Below, one piece after another: positions 1 through 8,749 of a stretch of DNA of 64,000 nucleotides. The DNA is from an uncultured bacterium (GTDB lineage Bacteria; Verrucomicrobiota; Kiritimatiellia; CAIKKV01). The notes under the pieces are model-generated. The model saw only the letters and a program-made list of their open reading frames with translations. It made no database searches and was not told where the DNA came from. Every line of letters begins with the position of its first letter. The first letter of the stretch is position 1. A program made the position numbers and the translations under genes. Location of the stretch: NCBI GenBank assembly GCA_938038445.1, contig CALHRZ010000007.1, forward strand, positions 248,001-312,000, read 5' to 3'.

Positions 1-3000
1 ATGCGGAGGGCGGAAAATTGGGGGGCGAGGGACGCGATGGCGTTTTTGGCCATGGCGATCCAACGTTTGGGAAGGCCATTTTCGCCGCGGGCGAAGAAGA
101 GGGGCGTGACGGTTTCCTCAAGGAGTGTGAAGAGTTCCTGGGCGTCGGCTTCGTCGTTGGATTCTGGAATGGGGCCCGTTGGGGGGAGGGTGGGACCGAT
201 GGTCCAGCCGTTTTCGCCGTTGGCGGCTTCGCACCACCAGCCGTCGGCGATGCTGACGTTGAGGACGCCGTTGATGGCGGCCTTTTGGCCGCTGGTGCCA
301 CTGGCTTCGTGCGGGCGTTGGGGCGTATTGAGCCACACATCGGCGCCTTGGACCAACGCGCGGGCCAAGGCGAGATCATAATCTTCGAGGAAGAAGATCC
401 GGCCGATGAATCGGGGATCGTTGCAGAAGGCGATGACTTTTCGGATCAGGTCCATGCCCATTCGGTCTTCGGGGTGGGCTTTGCCGGCGAAGACGAGCAT
501 GACGGGGCGTTTGGGATTATGGAGCAGTGCAGCGAGCCGGTCGGGGTCTCGGAGAATAAGGTCTGCTCGTTTATACGGGGCGAACCGGCGGGCGAAGGCG
601 ATGAGAAGAGAGTTGGGGTTGAGGGCGGCGAGCAGTTCTTCGCGCCGGGCGTGCGAGGGGGTGTAGGGGAGAAAACGTTCTGCGAGATGAGTTTGAAGGA
701 TCGAAAGGAGGCGATCCTTGTTTTCCCGGCGGGCGGCCCAAAGCGCTTCATCCGAGATATCCTGGACTCGTTTCCACGCTTCGGGCGAAGAGGGTGGGCA
801 AGACCAATCCACGCCGGCGTGGCGGGCGAGGAGTTCCCGGATGGAGGGAGAGACAAACGAGGCCAAGTGGATTCCGTTGGTGATAGAGGTGATGGGAATT
901 TCTTCGGTGGGGAGTCCTTTCCAGACATCGCGCCACATGCGGCGGGCAATGCGGCCGTGGAGGCGGCTGACTCCGTTGCTTCGGCCGGCGGTTTTCAACG
1001 CGAGGACGGTCATGTAAAAGGGCTTGTCGGATTCTCCGGAGATAGAGCCGAGGCGCCACAGATCGGACCAAGGGATACGGGCGGTTTCCGCGAACGGTCG
1101 GAGGTAGTATTCCATGATTTCGCGGTCGAAGCGTTCGTTCCCGGCCTCGACGGGGGTATGGGTTGTGAAGACGAGGGAACCGCGAACGGTTTCAAGGGCT
1201 TCGGGGAAGGAGAGTCCTTCTTCGGCGATGAGGGTTCGGATTCGTTCCAGTGCGAGAAAGGCGGAATGGCCTTCGTTGAGGTGATAGACGGCGGGTTTGC
1301 GGCCGAGGCGGTCGAGGAGGCGGCAGCCGCCGATGCCGAGGAGCATTTCCTGACGGATCCGGATATGGCGGTCGGCGGCGTAGAGGCGGGAGGAGATGAC
1401 CCGGTCTTCGGGGGTATTTTTTTGGACATCCGCATCGAGGAGGAAGAGTGAAATGCGGCCGACGCGAACCTCCCAGGCTTGGGCGTAGAGGGTACGTCCG
1501 GGAAGTTCCACCGCGACTTCGACGGGCAGACCGCGGTCATCCTTGACGAGGGTGATGGGCATGCGGGTCAGGTCGTGGAGGGGGTATTCGGCGGTTTGGC
1601 TGCCGTCTCGTTCGATTCGTTGTTGGAAGTAGCCGTTTCGATAAAGGAGGCCAACGGCGACGAGGGGGATGTTGAGATCGCTGGAGGATTTCAGGTGATC
1701 GCCGGAGAGGACGCCCAGACCTCCGGAGTAGATGGGGAGGGATTCGTGGAGGCCGTATTCCGTGGAAAAGTAGGCGATTGGTGCGCTCCAGGACAGGTGT
1801 CGGAGATGGCGGAGGGCGCAGCGTGTGTCGGACATATAGGCATCGAAGCGTGCGAGGATTCGGTTGTAACGTTCTTGATAGGCGGGGTCGGCAGCGAGCG
1901 TTGTGAGGCGTTCGGGTGGAGTTTCTTCGAGGAGTCGGACGGGATTGATCTCCCGGATTGTTTGGGGGTGGGGGTGAAGGGGGCGAAAGAGGTCGAGTGC
2001 TTCGGGGTTCCAGGACCACCACAAGTTGAAGGCCAGTTCGCGGAGTCGTTTGAGTTCCGGCGGGAGGTGGGTGACGGCGGTGAAGGGACGGAGGAACGGC
2101 GTTGCAGAGGCCGTGGCGGGGAAGGTATGGACGGCTTCCGGCGCGCGAGCGGTTTCGGCCTGGAGTCGGGCGCGTTGGGCGGCCTTTTCCGCGGCGAGTT
2201 GGAAGGCTTCGAGGTAGTGAGGGAAGAACCGTTCCCACGAGGTGCCGAGTGCGGCTTTGCGGACGGCGATTCGTTTTTGGAGGAGCTCTTCAGCGGGCCA
2301 GAGGGCCCATTTGCGCAACAGGTCCCGGAGGTCGTGCGCGGCGTCGCGGTCGGGACGATCTCGCCTTCGCAAGATACAGAGACCGTCCTTTTCGCCTACG
2401 GTTTGGAGAGCCCAGAGTCCGAAACCGGCGAGGTCGGTTGTGACCGTGGGTACGGCGAGTGCGGCGCTTTCCTGAGGCGTGTAGCCCCACGGTTCGTAGA
2501 AGGAGGGAAAGACCGCCAGATCGAAGGCGGAGAGCACTTCGTAGTAGGGGCGGTTGAAAAAGCCGTCCTTTCCGTTGAGGAAAGCGGGAACGAACACGAC
2601 TTTGACGGCATTCTGAGGGGTATTCCGGAGACCGAACTGCCGGCAGGACTGGAGGATGGGATCTTCGGCTTCGTGGTACAGTCGGTGGGTGCAGATCCAT
2701 CCGGCGCCGGGTTCTGGCGTCACGGAAGGATCGCCCTGGACGGCCTGGCGGTTGAGCGACTCATGGCCTGCGAGGACGAGGCAGAAGGCTAGAACCCGCC
2801 GCGGCGAGCCGGCCAGGTCCTGATTCAATCCGCCGAGCGCTTCCATGAACAAATCAATTCCCTTGTTGTGCCACTCATAGCGGCCGGAGATGCCCACGAT
2901 TCGGGTATCCGAAGGGGGGAGATCGTGGCGGAGGAAGCGGGAAGCGAGGAGGAGAATTTCGCGGCGGACCTGTTCGGGTATTTCCCGGTTTTCGGTACAA

Positions 3001-3800
3001 TCGGGGAGTTGGGCGAAGTCCAATCCGTTTGTGGTAATGACGTCGGGGGCACGGCCAAGGAAGGCGCGGCTTTCGGCCGCGGTGATCTCGCTGACGGTGG
3101 TGAAACAGTCGGCTTCGCGTGCCGATGCGGTTTCCATTGAGAATTTGGCCGCGATGTTGCGGGCTGCGGCTTCACGGGCGGGGGCTATTTCCTCGAGATG
3201 GCGATAAAGGTTGATGCCGGAGCCGGCGAGGGTGCGGCCGAGAATCGTGGCGTGGGTGGTAAAAACGGTACCGATCTCGGGGGCGAACTTTTTAACGGCG
3301 AGGAGGCCGGCCCCGCACATCCATTCATGGAAGAGGGCGACGGCGCGGCCATCTGTTTCCTGCCGAAGGGTTCGCCAGACGGCGGCGATGACCTCGCCGC
3401 AGGCGTAGCTGAACATGACGGGTTCGACGTAGTCCCAGCCTCCCGAGAGGGAATCCACACCGTAGCGTTCCCAGAGTTCGTACAGGAGCTGGCCTTGGTT
3501 GTATTTTTTGTCGAAGGAGACGAGAACAACGCGAGGGCGTCCAGGAATTAGCCAGCGGCCGAAGCGGCAGCGAATTTGGCGGAGGGCAACGGCTTCGCGG
3601 AGGCGGATCCAGTCGGGTTCATCGGTTTCCTCAAAGGCTTCGTTGTTTCGCAGGTCGGGGCCGAGGAGGAAATAACGGTCGCCGAAATGTTCGGCAGAGA
3701 GCCGGGCTTTGCTGCTGACGACGGTATGGATACCGCCGACTTTATTGCAGACTTCCCAACTGACTTCAAAGAGGAAATCGGGCGAGGGGGAATTGGGCAT
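1..3800 (-). CDS. GT3 glycogen synthase fused to GT35 alpha-glucan phosphorylase (3' end outside window)
   Basis: Glycogen metabolism, cytoplasm. 1,266 codons are visible; the reading frame is still open at the left edge. It starts at an ATG three bases after the stop of the GH57 gene. Residues about 10-27 read FEVSWEVCNKVGGIHTVV, the N-terminal signature of GT3 (animal/fungal-type) glycogen synthases, and SFYEPWGYTPQE further on is the matching nucleotide-sugar loop. From about residue 590 (AFNLWWSWNPEA) the protein becomes a GT35 phosphorylase: PIYSGGLGVLSGDH near residue 690 and EASGTSGQKAA, whose Lys1173 should carry pyridoxal phosphate. The same fusion, usually about 1,400 residues, is known in Bacteroidetes and relatives as alpha-glucan family phosphorylase, so roughly 150 residues are missing here. 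Last visible gene of a four-gene operon. Whether both halves are active, and in which direction, is not shown by sequence. Confidence 0.9.
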   Translation of the reverse strand, partial: MPNSPSPDFLFEVSWEVCNKVGGIHTVVSSKARLSAEHFGDRYFLLGPDLRNNEAFEETDEPDWIRLREAVALRQIRCRFGRWLIPGRPRVVLVSFDKKYNQGQLLYELWERYGVDSLSGGWDYVEPVMFSYACGEVIAAVWRTLRQETDGRAVALFHEWMCGAGLLAVKKFAPEIGTVFTTHATILGRTLAGSGINLYRHLEEIAPAREAAARNIAAKFSMETASAREADCFTTVSEITAAESRAFLGRAPDVITTNGLDFAQLPDCTENREIPEQVRREILLLASRFLRHDLPPSDTRIVGISGRYEWHNKGIDLFMEALGGLNQDLAGSPRRVLAFCLVLAGHESLNRQAVQGDPSVTPEPGAGWICTHRLYHEAEDPILQSCRQFGLRNTPQNAVKVVFVPAFLNGKDGFFNRPYYEVLSAFDLAVFPSFYEPWGYTPQESAALAVPTVTTDLAGFGLWALQTVGEKDGLCILRRRDRPDRDAAHDLRDLLRKWALWPAEELLQKRIAVRKAALGTSWERFFPHYLEAFQLAAEKAAQRARLQAETARAPEAVHTFPATASATPFLRPFTAVTHLPPELKRLRELAFNLWWSWNPEALDLFRPLHPHPQTIREINPVRLLEETPPERLTTLAADPAYQERYNRILARFDAYMSDTRCALRHLRHLSWSAPIAYFSTEYGLHESLPIYSGGLGVLSGDHLKSSSDLNIPLVAVGLLYRNGYFQQRIERDGSQTAEYPLHDLTRMPITLVKDDRGLPVEVAVELPGRTLYAQAWEVRVGRISLFLLDADVQKNTPEDRVISSRLYAADRHIRIRQEMLLGIGGCRLLDRLGRKPAVYHLNEGHSAFLALERIRTLIAEEGLSFPEALETVRGSLVFTTHTPVEAGNERFDREIMEYYLRPFAETARIPWSDLWRLGSISGESDKPFYMTVLALKTAGRSNGVSRLHGRIARRMWRDVWKGLPTEEIPITSITNGIHLASFVSPSIRELLARHAGVDWSCPPSSPEAWKRVQDISDEALWAARRENKDRLLSILQTHLAERFLPYTPSHARREELLAALNPNSLLIAFARRFAPYKRADLILRDPDRLAALLHNPKRPVMLVFAGKAHPEDRMGMDLIRKVIAFCNDPRFIGRIFFLEDYDLALARALVQGADVWLNTPQRPHEASGTSGQKAAINGVLNVSIADGWWCEAANGENGWTIGPTLPPTGPIPESNDEADAQELFTLLEETVTPLFFARGENGLPKRWIAMAKNAIASLAPQFSALR

Positions 3801-3803
3801 AGG

Positions 3804-5258
3804 TTACCGGGGGTTTGTTCGGCGAGAAGGGGCTGGGTGTTTCTTTTTTGGGGTGGAGGGTGAACGTTTGGCCTTGTTCTTAACGTGGGAGGTCTTGGGG
3901 GGTGGGGATTTCTTTTTGGTGGTTTTCGGTCGGTTATTTTTGGGCATTGGGTCGGGTGGGGCATGGGCAGTGACCTTGGGAATTCCGGGGGTGGAGCGGG
4001 CAGGAGCGGTTTGTTTCCGGCTGCGGCGGGCAGATGGGGAGGCAGGTGGGGAGGGCGGGGGGGGTGGGGCTGCTAAGGCTTCTCGTACGGTGCGTTCGAA
4101 ATCGGCCAGGACATTCATATAGTTGATATAGGCATCGTAAGGAGAACCGTAAGGGTTGAAGTACTTGTGCACGTCGCCATCGGCGAACCATTTCGTACAC
4201 ATGTAGTAGAAGTGGTCGGAGGTCTGAAGTTGGCGCCAGACGCGGAGCAGCTCGGGGCGGTTGCAACGGCGGACATCGGTCTCGAGGCGATAGAGGGATT
4301 CGATGGCATCCTTTTGCATTTCGTTGCCGAGCCAGGCGGTGAGGTCCCGCTCGATATCGGCCCAAGAGACGAAGAGAGGAACGTCGAGGCGGGCGACGGG
4401 GGAATAATGTTCCGCCGCTTTGGAGGGGGTTGAGAAGCGAAAGTCGGGGTGGCGGAGGATGGCCGTGGGGAGGGCGCGCATGAAGTCGAAGATGCCTGTT
4501 TCGGCCCACTGATGTTCGCCGAACGTTTCGTAATCCATGAAGAGGTTGATGATTTCGCCATTGCCATTCAGCGCATGGATCCACGCGGCATATTTTTCTG
4601 CCGTGAGGGGAAATTCGTTCCAGGCGCGGTTGGAGAATCGAAAGGCGATGTCGTCGGAGAGGCGGTAGTTCTTGAGGAGTAGGCGGAGGCGATTGCCGGT
4701 TTTGGGGAGGTAGAGAAAGTTAGGGCTTCGCCAACCGAGCACATGATCGGCACCTTCGGCGAGGATGGCCTTAAACCCCATGGATTCAATAACCTGGGCA
4801 AGGGCGTTGTTGTAGATCAGTTCGGTATTACGGAACACGGTCGGTGTTTGGCCGAAGAGGGTTTTGATCCGGCGGTTATGGAGTTCCACCTGTTCCCGGA
4901 ATTCGCGTTCGGAGAACAGAAAGGCTAGGGAGTGGAATTCCGTTTCGCTCAGGAATTCCACTCCTCCGGTGCGAGCGAGGCATTGAAACGATTCCAGCAC
5001 CTCGGGCGCATAGCGTTCGAACTGATCGAGAGCGACGCCGGAAAGTGAGAACGCGACGTGGAACGCTCCGGCGTGCTGCCGGATCAGGTCCGTCAGGAGG
5101 GCGTTCATGGGAAGGTAACATTTGTGGGCGACTTTGCGGAGAATCTCTCGGTTTTTCCGATCGTCTTCATAGAAGTGATTTTCGCCGATGTCGAAGAAGG
5201 TGTAGTGGCGGAGCCGGAACGGCTGATGGACTTGGAAATAAAAGACGACGGCGGGCAT
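3804..5258 (-). CDS. GH57 family alpha-amylase / glucan-processing enzyme
   Basis: 484 residues. The N-terminus AVVFYFQVHQPFRL is typical of GH57. The probable catalytic nucleophile is Glu146 in FRNTELIYNN and the acid/base is Asp242 in FMDYETFGEHQW. The catalytic barrel and helical part end near residue 395. The remaining ~89 residues are Pro/Ala-rich, then very basic (many Lys/Arg/Ser/Pro), and look disordered. AAGGAG lies six bases before the ATG, inside the end of the preceding gene, from which it is separated by one base. In the Bacteroides-type glycogen cluster the same neighbours (debranching enzyme, GT4, GH57) occur together, so it most likely trims or rebuilds glycogen. Exact specificity (amylase, 4-alpha-glucanotransferase or branching) cannot be fixed. 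Confidence 0.88.
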   Translation of the reverse strand: MPAVVFYFQVHQPFRLRHYTFFDIGENHFYEDDRKNREILRKVAHKCYLPMNALLTDLIRQHAGAFHVAFSLSGVALDQFERYAPEVLESFQCLARTGGVEFLSETEFHSLAFLFSEREFREQVELHNRRIKTLFGQTPTVFRNTELIYNNALAQVIESMGFKAILAEGADHVLGWRSPNFLYLPKTGNRLRLLLKNYRLSDDIAFRFSNRAWNEFPLTAEKYAAWIHALNGNGEIINLFMDYETFGEHQWAETGIFDFMRALPTAILRHPDFRFSTPSKAAEHYSPVARLDVPLFVSWADIERDLTAWLGNEMQKDAIESLYRLETDVRRCNRPELLRVWRQLQTSDHFYYMCTKWFADGDVHKYFNPYGSPYDAYINYMNVLADFERTVREALAAPPPPPSPPASPSARRSRKQTAPARSTPGIPKVTAHAPPDPMPKNNRPKTTKKKSPPPKTSHVKNKAKRSPSTPKKKHPAPSRRTNPR

Positions 5259-5259
5259 G

Positions 5260-6594
5260 TCAGGCTCCTTTCCGTTTCAGGACTGTTTGGTAAACGGAGG
5301 CGATCGCTTCTGCGGCGTTATCCCAGCGGATGGCGCGCAATTCTTCGCGGCAATGGCGGACGATTTCGTTAGCCAGGGGGGGGTGTTGCAGCACGGCGAT
5401 GATCTTGTTGGCGATTTCCCGCACATCCCAGAAGTCCACGGTGAGGGCATTCCGGAGGACTTCCGACACGCCGGATTGGCGGGAGAGAAGAACCGGCACA
5501 TCGAAGAGCATGGCTTCGAGTGGGGCAATGCCGAAGGGTTCGGAGACGCTGGGCATGACGTAGAGATCGCTCAGGGCGTACATCCGTTCCACGGCGGGCC
5601 CCTTGAGAAAGCCTGTGAAGTGGAAGCGGGATCCGATGCGGAGTTGGGCGGCGCGCTGGATGATGCGAGGGAGCATGTCGCCGCTACCTGCCATGACGAA
5701 GCGGACATGGGGAAGGCGAGGAAGGACCAGGCCGGCGGCTTCGACGAAGTAATCGGGGCCTTTTTGGAAGGTGATTCGGCCCATGAAAAGGACGATTTTT
5801 TCTTCGGACCGGCGTTGGACGCGGTAGAGGCGAGGTGCTTCCTCCCGGGAGACCGCGTTGTGGACGACGTGGATTTTTTCGGGAGCGATGCCGTACCGGG
5901 TGATGATCATCTGGCGGGTGTAGTGGCTGACGGCGATGACGGCATCGGCGGCTTCGAGGCCGGCGCGTTCGATTTCAAGGATTTCGGGGTTCGGGTGGTC
6001 GCCGCTTCGATCGTATTCGAGGGAATGGACGTGGAGGATGAGGGGGCGACGGCTGACGGCGCGGGCGAGGAGGCCGGCGGGGAAAGCCATCCAGTCGTGG
6101 GCATGAATCACGTCGAAGCTTTCCCGCAGAGCGAGGGCGCCGGCCGCTTGGCTATACCGGTAGACTTCGGCCATCAAGTTGGCGCCATAATCTCCTTCGG
6201 ATTCGAGGAGGGTGACGATGGACTGGGATTCTTGCTCGAAGGCGCGGACTTTTATTGAATCTTCCGAAGGGGTCTGGCCATGGAACCGTGCGGAAGGAAT
6301 TGGAGGGGAGGCATAGGGGAAGAGGGCGGCGTCGAGGATGCGGAGGGAGAACCGTTTTTCCCACAGTGCCCGGGCGGCGTGCGCGGTGGCCCGGGTGAGG
6401 GAGAGGGGGACGGGCGTTCCCGACGCGGAGATCAGGCGGAGGTGTTGAGCCGGCTCATCGGAGCGGGTGCGGGGAATGACGAAAATCAGCTGGTGACCCC
6501 GGCGTGCGAGGGCGCGGGTGAGGCCGTAGCATGCGGTGCCCAATCCGCCGCTGATATGGGGGGGGAATTCCCATCCGAACATTAGAACCCGCAT
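5260..6594 (-). CDS. GT4 glycosyltransferase (glycogen cluster)
   Basis: 444 residues from the ATG giving MRVLMFGWEFPPHISGG, two bases after the upstream stop. The open frame extends about 190 codons further upstream, but that part lies inside the debranching-enzyme gene and has shadow composition. It shows the GT-B fold: acceptor-side glycine loop HISGGLGTACYGLTRAL, VIHAHDWMAF, then the donor-side FMGRITFQKGPDYFVEAA and the GT4 EX7E element SEPFGIAPLEAM. It resembles the unnamed GT4 proteins found between debranching enzyme and GH57 genes in Bacteroides-type glycogen loci. The substrate is probably a nucleoside-diphosphate glucose, by context only. Confidence 0.88.
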   Translation of the reverse strand: MRVLMFGWEFPPHISGGLGTACYGLTRALARRGHQLIFVIPRTRSDEPAQHLRLISASGTPVPLSLTRATAHAARALWEKRFSLRILDAALFPYASPPIPSARFHGQTPSEDSIKVRAFEQESQSIVTLLESEGDYGANLMAEVYRYSQAAGALALRESFDVIHAHDWMAFPAGLLARAVSRRPLILHVHSLEYDRSGDHPNPEILEIERAGLEAADAVIAVSHYTRQMIITRYGIAPEKIHVVHNAVSREEAPRLYRVQRRSEEKIVLFMGRITFQKGPDYFVEAAGLVLPRLPHVRFVMAGSGDMLPRIIQRAAQLRIGSRFHFTGFLKGPAVERMYALSDLYVMPSVSEPFGIAPLEAMLFDVPVLLSRQSGVSEVLRNALTVDFWDVREIANKIIAVLQHPPLANEIVRHCREELRAIRWDNAAEAIASVYQTVLKRKGA

Positions 6595-6596
6595 GT

Positions 6597-8606
6597 TCAG
6601 GTCCTCCCGGTTCGGCGGCGAAACCGAGTCACGAAGAGACTCGGCGCCGTTTTGCGGATTCGGTCGAGGAGTCGGAGAAGTTCGCCGACGCTCCAGGCCT
6701 GAGCGATGCATCCGTTGGGAGAGTGAGGGGGATCGCCATCGAAGATTTCTGAGATTGACCCGAGGCCGGCTTCGCCCAGCAGGTGGCGTTCCCAGAGGGG
6801 AGCGGTTGTGTCCAGCAGGTGGCGGGCTGCCCGGAGGGGGTCGGACGTGACGCGGAAGAGGGCATCTCCGTAGGCGCCGAGGAGCCAGGGCCAGACGGTG
6901 CCTTGGTGGTAGGCGGCGTCCCGTTGCTGTGGGGATCCCCCGTAGTGGCCGACGTAAGCGGGATGGCGGGGGGAAAGCGTACGGAGGCCGAAGGGGGTCA
7001 AGAGATGGGCTCGGACGGTTTCGACGACTGCCGGCTGGCGGGCGGGGTCGAGGATGGGATAGGGGAGGGAGACGGCGAAAATTTGATTTGGGCGAATGGC
7101 CGGATCGAGGCGGCCGTTTTTCACGACATCGCCGAGGCAACCGGTTTCCTCGCACCAGAATCGCCGGTGGAACGCTTCGCGGAGACGTTCTGCTTCCTCG
7201 GGGAGAGTGAGGTGACGGTCTCCGAACCGTTTGGCCAGCTCGTCATGGAACCGGAGTGCGTTGTACCAGAGGGCGTTGATTTCGACGGCGGCTCCGTCGC
7301 GGGGGGTGACGGGTATGCCGTCCACGGTGGCGTCCATCCAAGTCAACTGGGTTCCGGAATCTCCGGCGACAAGAAGACCCTCAGCATCGGGGTGGATGCC
7401 GTAGTCTGTTCCGGCGAGGTAGGCGGAGACGATTTTCCGAATGACGGGCCAGAAGTGCTGACGGATGGTTTTTTCGTCCCCGATCAGGGCATGTCGCTGC
7501 TGAACGGCCCAGATGAACCAGAGGGAGGCGTCTACGCTGTTGTAGGCGTGGGGTTGGTGGGGTGATTCAGAAAGACAATTGGGGATCAACCCGTTGCGTT
7601 CCGCTTCTGCGAGGCGGCGAAGGATGGCGTCGCCTTCGGCCGTGCGGCCGGAGCACCATGCGAGACCAGGAAGGGCGATGAGCGAGTCGCGTCCCCAGCT
7701 GCCGAACCAGGGGTAGCCGGCGATCAATTCGGGCCGGCCGGAAGGAGTGTGGGTGAAGAAGCGTTCCCCTTCGGATTGGAGATGTTCGAGAGGGGAGCGA
7801 CTTTGGGCGCGGCCGATGGCTGTGCGGCGTTTGGTTTCCTCCGTCCAGAGGGTGTCGAGGGGGAAAGGGGAGGGTTCCAGAGAGGCGGAGACCAGGAGGG
7901 GGGTTTCGGGGAGGAGGTCGGCTTCCAGCAGACCGGGCTGGAAAAGGTCTTCATGTCCAGGGAAACCGCGTTCCAGTTCTACGAGGTATTCGACGTTGTA
8001 GTACCAGTCGGGCGCGGGGAGAAATTCGAAGCGGCCTTGGACTTGGAAGAAGAAGGGGGGGAGCGCGTTATAGGGTTGGATTTTGAAACCGTGGGGGGCT
8101 GGGAAGGTTTTGACTTGGAGGTCCACGTTGGCGCGGGTCAACGCGTGGCAGTGGCGGAAGGCGAGAAGGGGGACGAGTCGGAGGCGGAGGGGATGACGGA
8201 CGCCTTCCAGCGTGTAGCGGAGCAGGGTTTGGCGGCGGCCGTGGGGGAGGAGGATCTCCTTGCGGATACGCGCGTCTCCGATTCGGTAATGGAAGGCGGG
8301 CCAGCCGAGGTCTTCCGCCCGGTCGAGGTATTCGTGACCCCGGGGGAAGAAGATACCGGGATATTTATGGCAGGCGAGGGGGAACTCATGGCCCTCGGCG
8401 AGGAGGGTTTCGTCGCAAGAGGAAAGGAGGACGTAGCGGCCCGGGGGGTCGGCGAGGTGAGCGATCAGCAGGCCGTGGTAACGACGGGTATGGGCATGGA
8501 CGATGGTGGAAGAGGCGTAGTCGCCGAGGCCGTTTGTTTCGAGCCATTCACGGCGAAGGGCGGTACGAAGATTCTGACAGTCTGCTTTTTCAAATTGCCA
8601 TTTCAT
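6597..8606 (-). CDS. Glycogen debranching enzyme (amylo-alpha-1,6-glucosidase, GH133)
   Basis: 669 residues from the ATG giving MKWQFEKADCQNL; 42 further in-frame codons upstream contain the promoter region and are not counted. The N-terminal domain (LETNGLGDYASSTIVHAHTRRYHGLLIA) is the GDE_N type, and the C-terminal (alpha/alpha)6 catalytic domain carries YPWFGSWGRDSLIALPGL, GDSGTQLTWMDA and HQGTVWPWLLGAYGDAL, all conserved in amylo-1,6-glucosidases. It removes the alpha-1,6 stubs left by phosphorylase, which fits the phosphorylase half encoded three genes downstream. First gene of the operon, with its own sigma70-like promoter at 8646-8674. Confidence 0.93.
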   Translation of the reverse strand: MKWQFEKADCQNLRTALRREWLETNGLGDYASSTIVHAHTRRYHGLLIAHLADPPGRYVLLSSCDETLLAEGHEFPLACHKYPGIFFPRGHEYLDRAEDLGWPAFHYRIGDARIRKEILLPHGRRQTLLRYTLEGVRHPLRLRLVPLLAFRHCHALTRANVDLQVKTFPAPHGFKIQPYNALPPFFFQVQGRFEFLPAPDWYYNVEYLVELERGFPGHEDLFQPGLLEADLLPETPLLVSASLEPSPFPLDTLWTEETKRRTAIGRAQSRSPLEHLQSEGERFFTHTPSGRPELIAGYPWFGSWGRDSLIALPGLAWCSGRTAEGDAILRRLAEAERNGLIPNCLSESPHQPHAYNSVDASLWFIWAVQQRHALIGDEKTIRQHFWPVIRKIVSAYLAGTDYGIHPDAEGLLVAGDSGTQLTWMDATVDGIPVTPRDGAAVEINALWYNALRFHDELAKRFGDRHLTLPEEAERLREAFHRRFWCEETGCLGDVVKNGRLDPAIRPNQIFAVSLPYPILDPARQPAVVETVRAHLLTPFGLRTLSPRHPAYVGHYGGSPQQRDAAYHQGTVWPWLLGAYGDALFRVTSDPLRAARHLLDTTAPLWERHLLGEAGLGSISEIFDGDPPHSPNGCIAQAWSVGELLRLLDRIRKTAPSLFVTRFRRRTGRT

Positions 8607-8645
8607 AGGGCGATAGGTTTCCGACGGTTCAGCCGCATGGGGAAC

Positions 8646-8674
8646 AGTATAGCGTGAGGAGGCGCAGAGGCCAA
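8646..8674 (-). promoter_or_regulatory. Sigma70-type promoter of the glycogen operon
   Basis: On the minus strand TTGGCC (8674-8669), a 17-base spacer and TATACT (8651-8646). Transcription should start near 8639, about 30 bases before the debranching-enzyme ATG. It sits back to back with the promoter at 8686-8714. Confidence 0.65.
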
Positions 8675-8685
8675 TCCCAAAGAAC

Positions 8686-8714
8686 TTGAGGTGCAGAGGG
8701 GTCAAGCGTAGAAT
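8686..8714 (+). promoter_or_regulatory. Sigma70-type promoter of the purH/queD/queE transcript
   Basis: TTGAGG (8686-8691), 17-base spacer, TAGAAT (8709-8714). The predicted start near 8721 leaves a 5' leader of about 29 bases containing AAAGGA before the ATG at 8750. Confidence 0.65.
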
Positions 8715-8749
8715 GGACGGCAAGGGAAACAAAGTGGCAAAGGATAGCC

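Noticed and set aside
18-2792. Long plus-strand open frames of 477 and 437 codons (18-1451 and 1479-2792).
   Set aside because: They lie opposite the GT3-GT35 gene, are Gly/Glu/Phe-rich with no domain pattern, and arise from GC-rich codon positions of the real minus-strand frame.
5257-6258. A 333-codon plus-strand frame.
   Set aside because: Antisense shadow of the GT4 gene, whose motifs are unmistakable on the minus strand.
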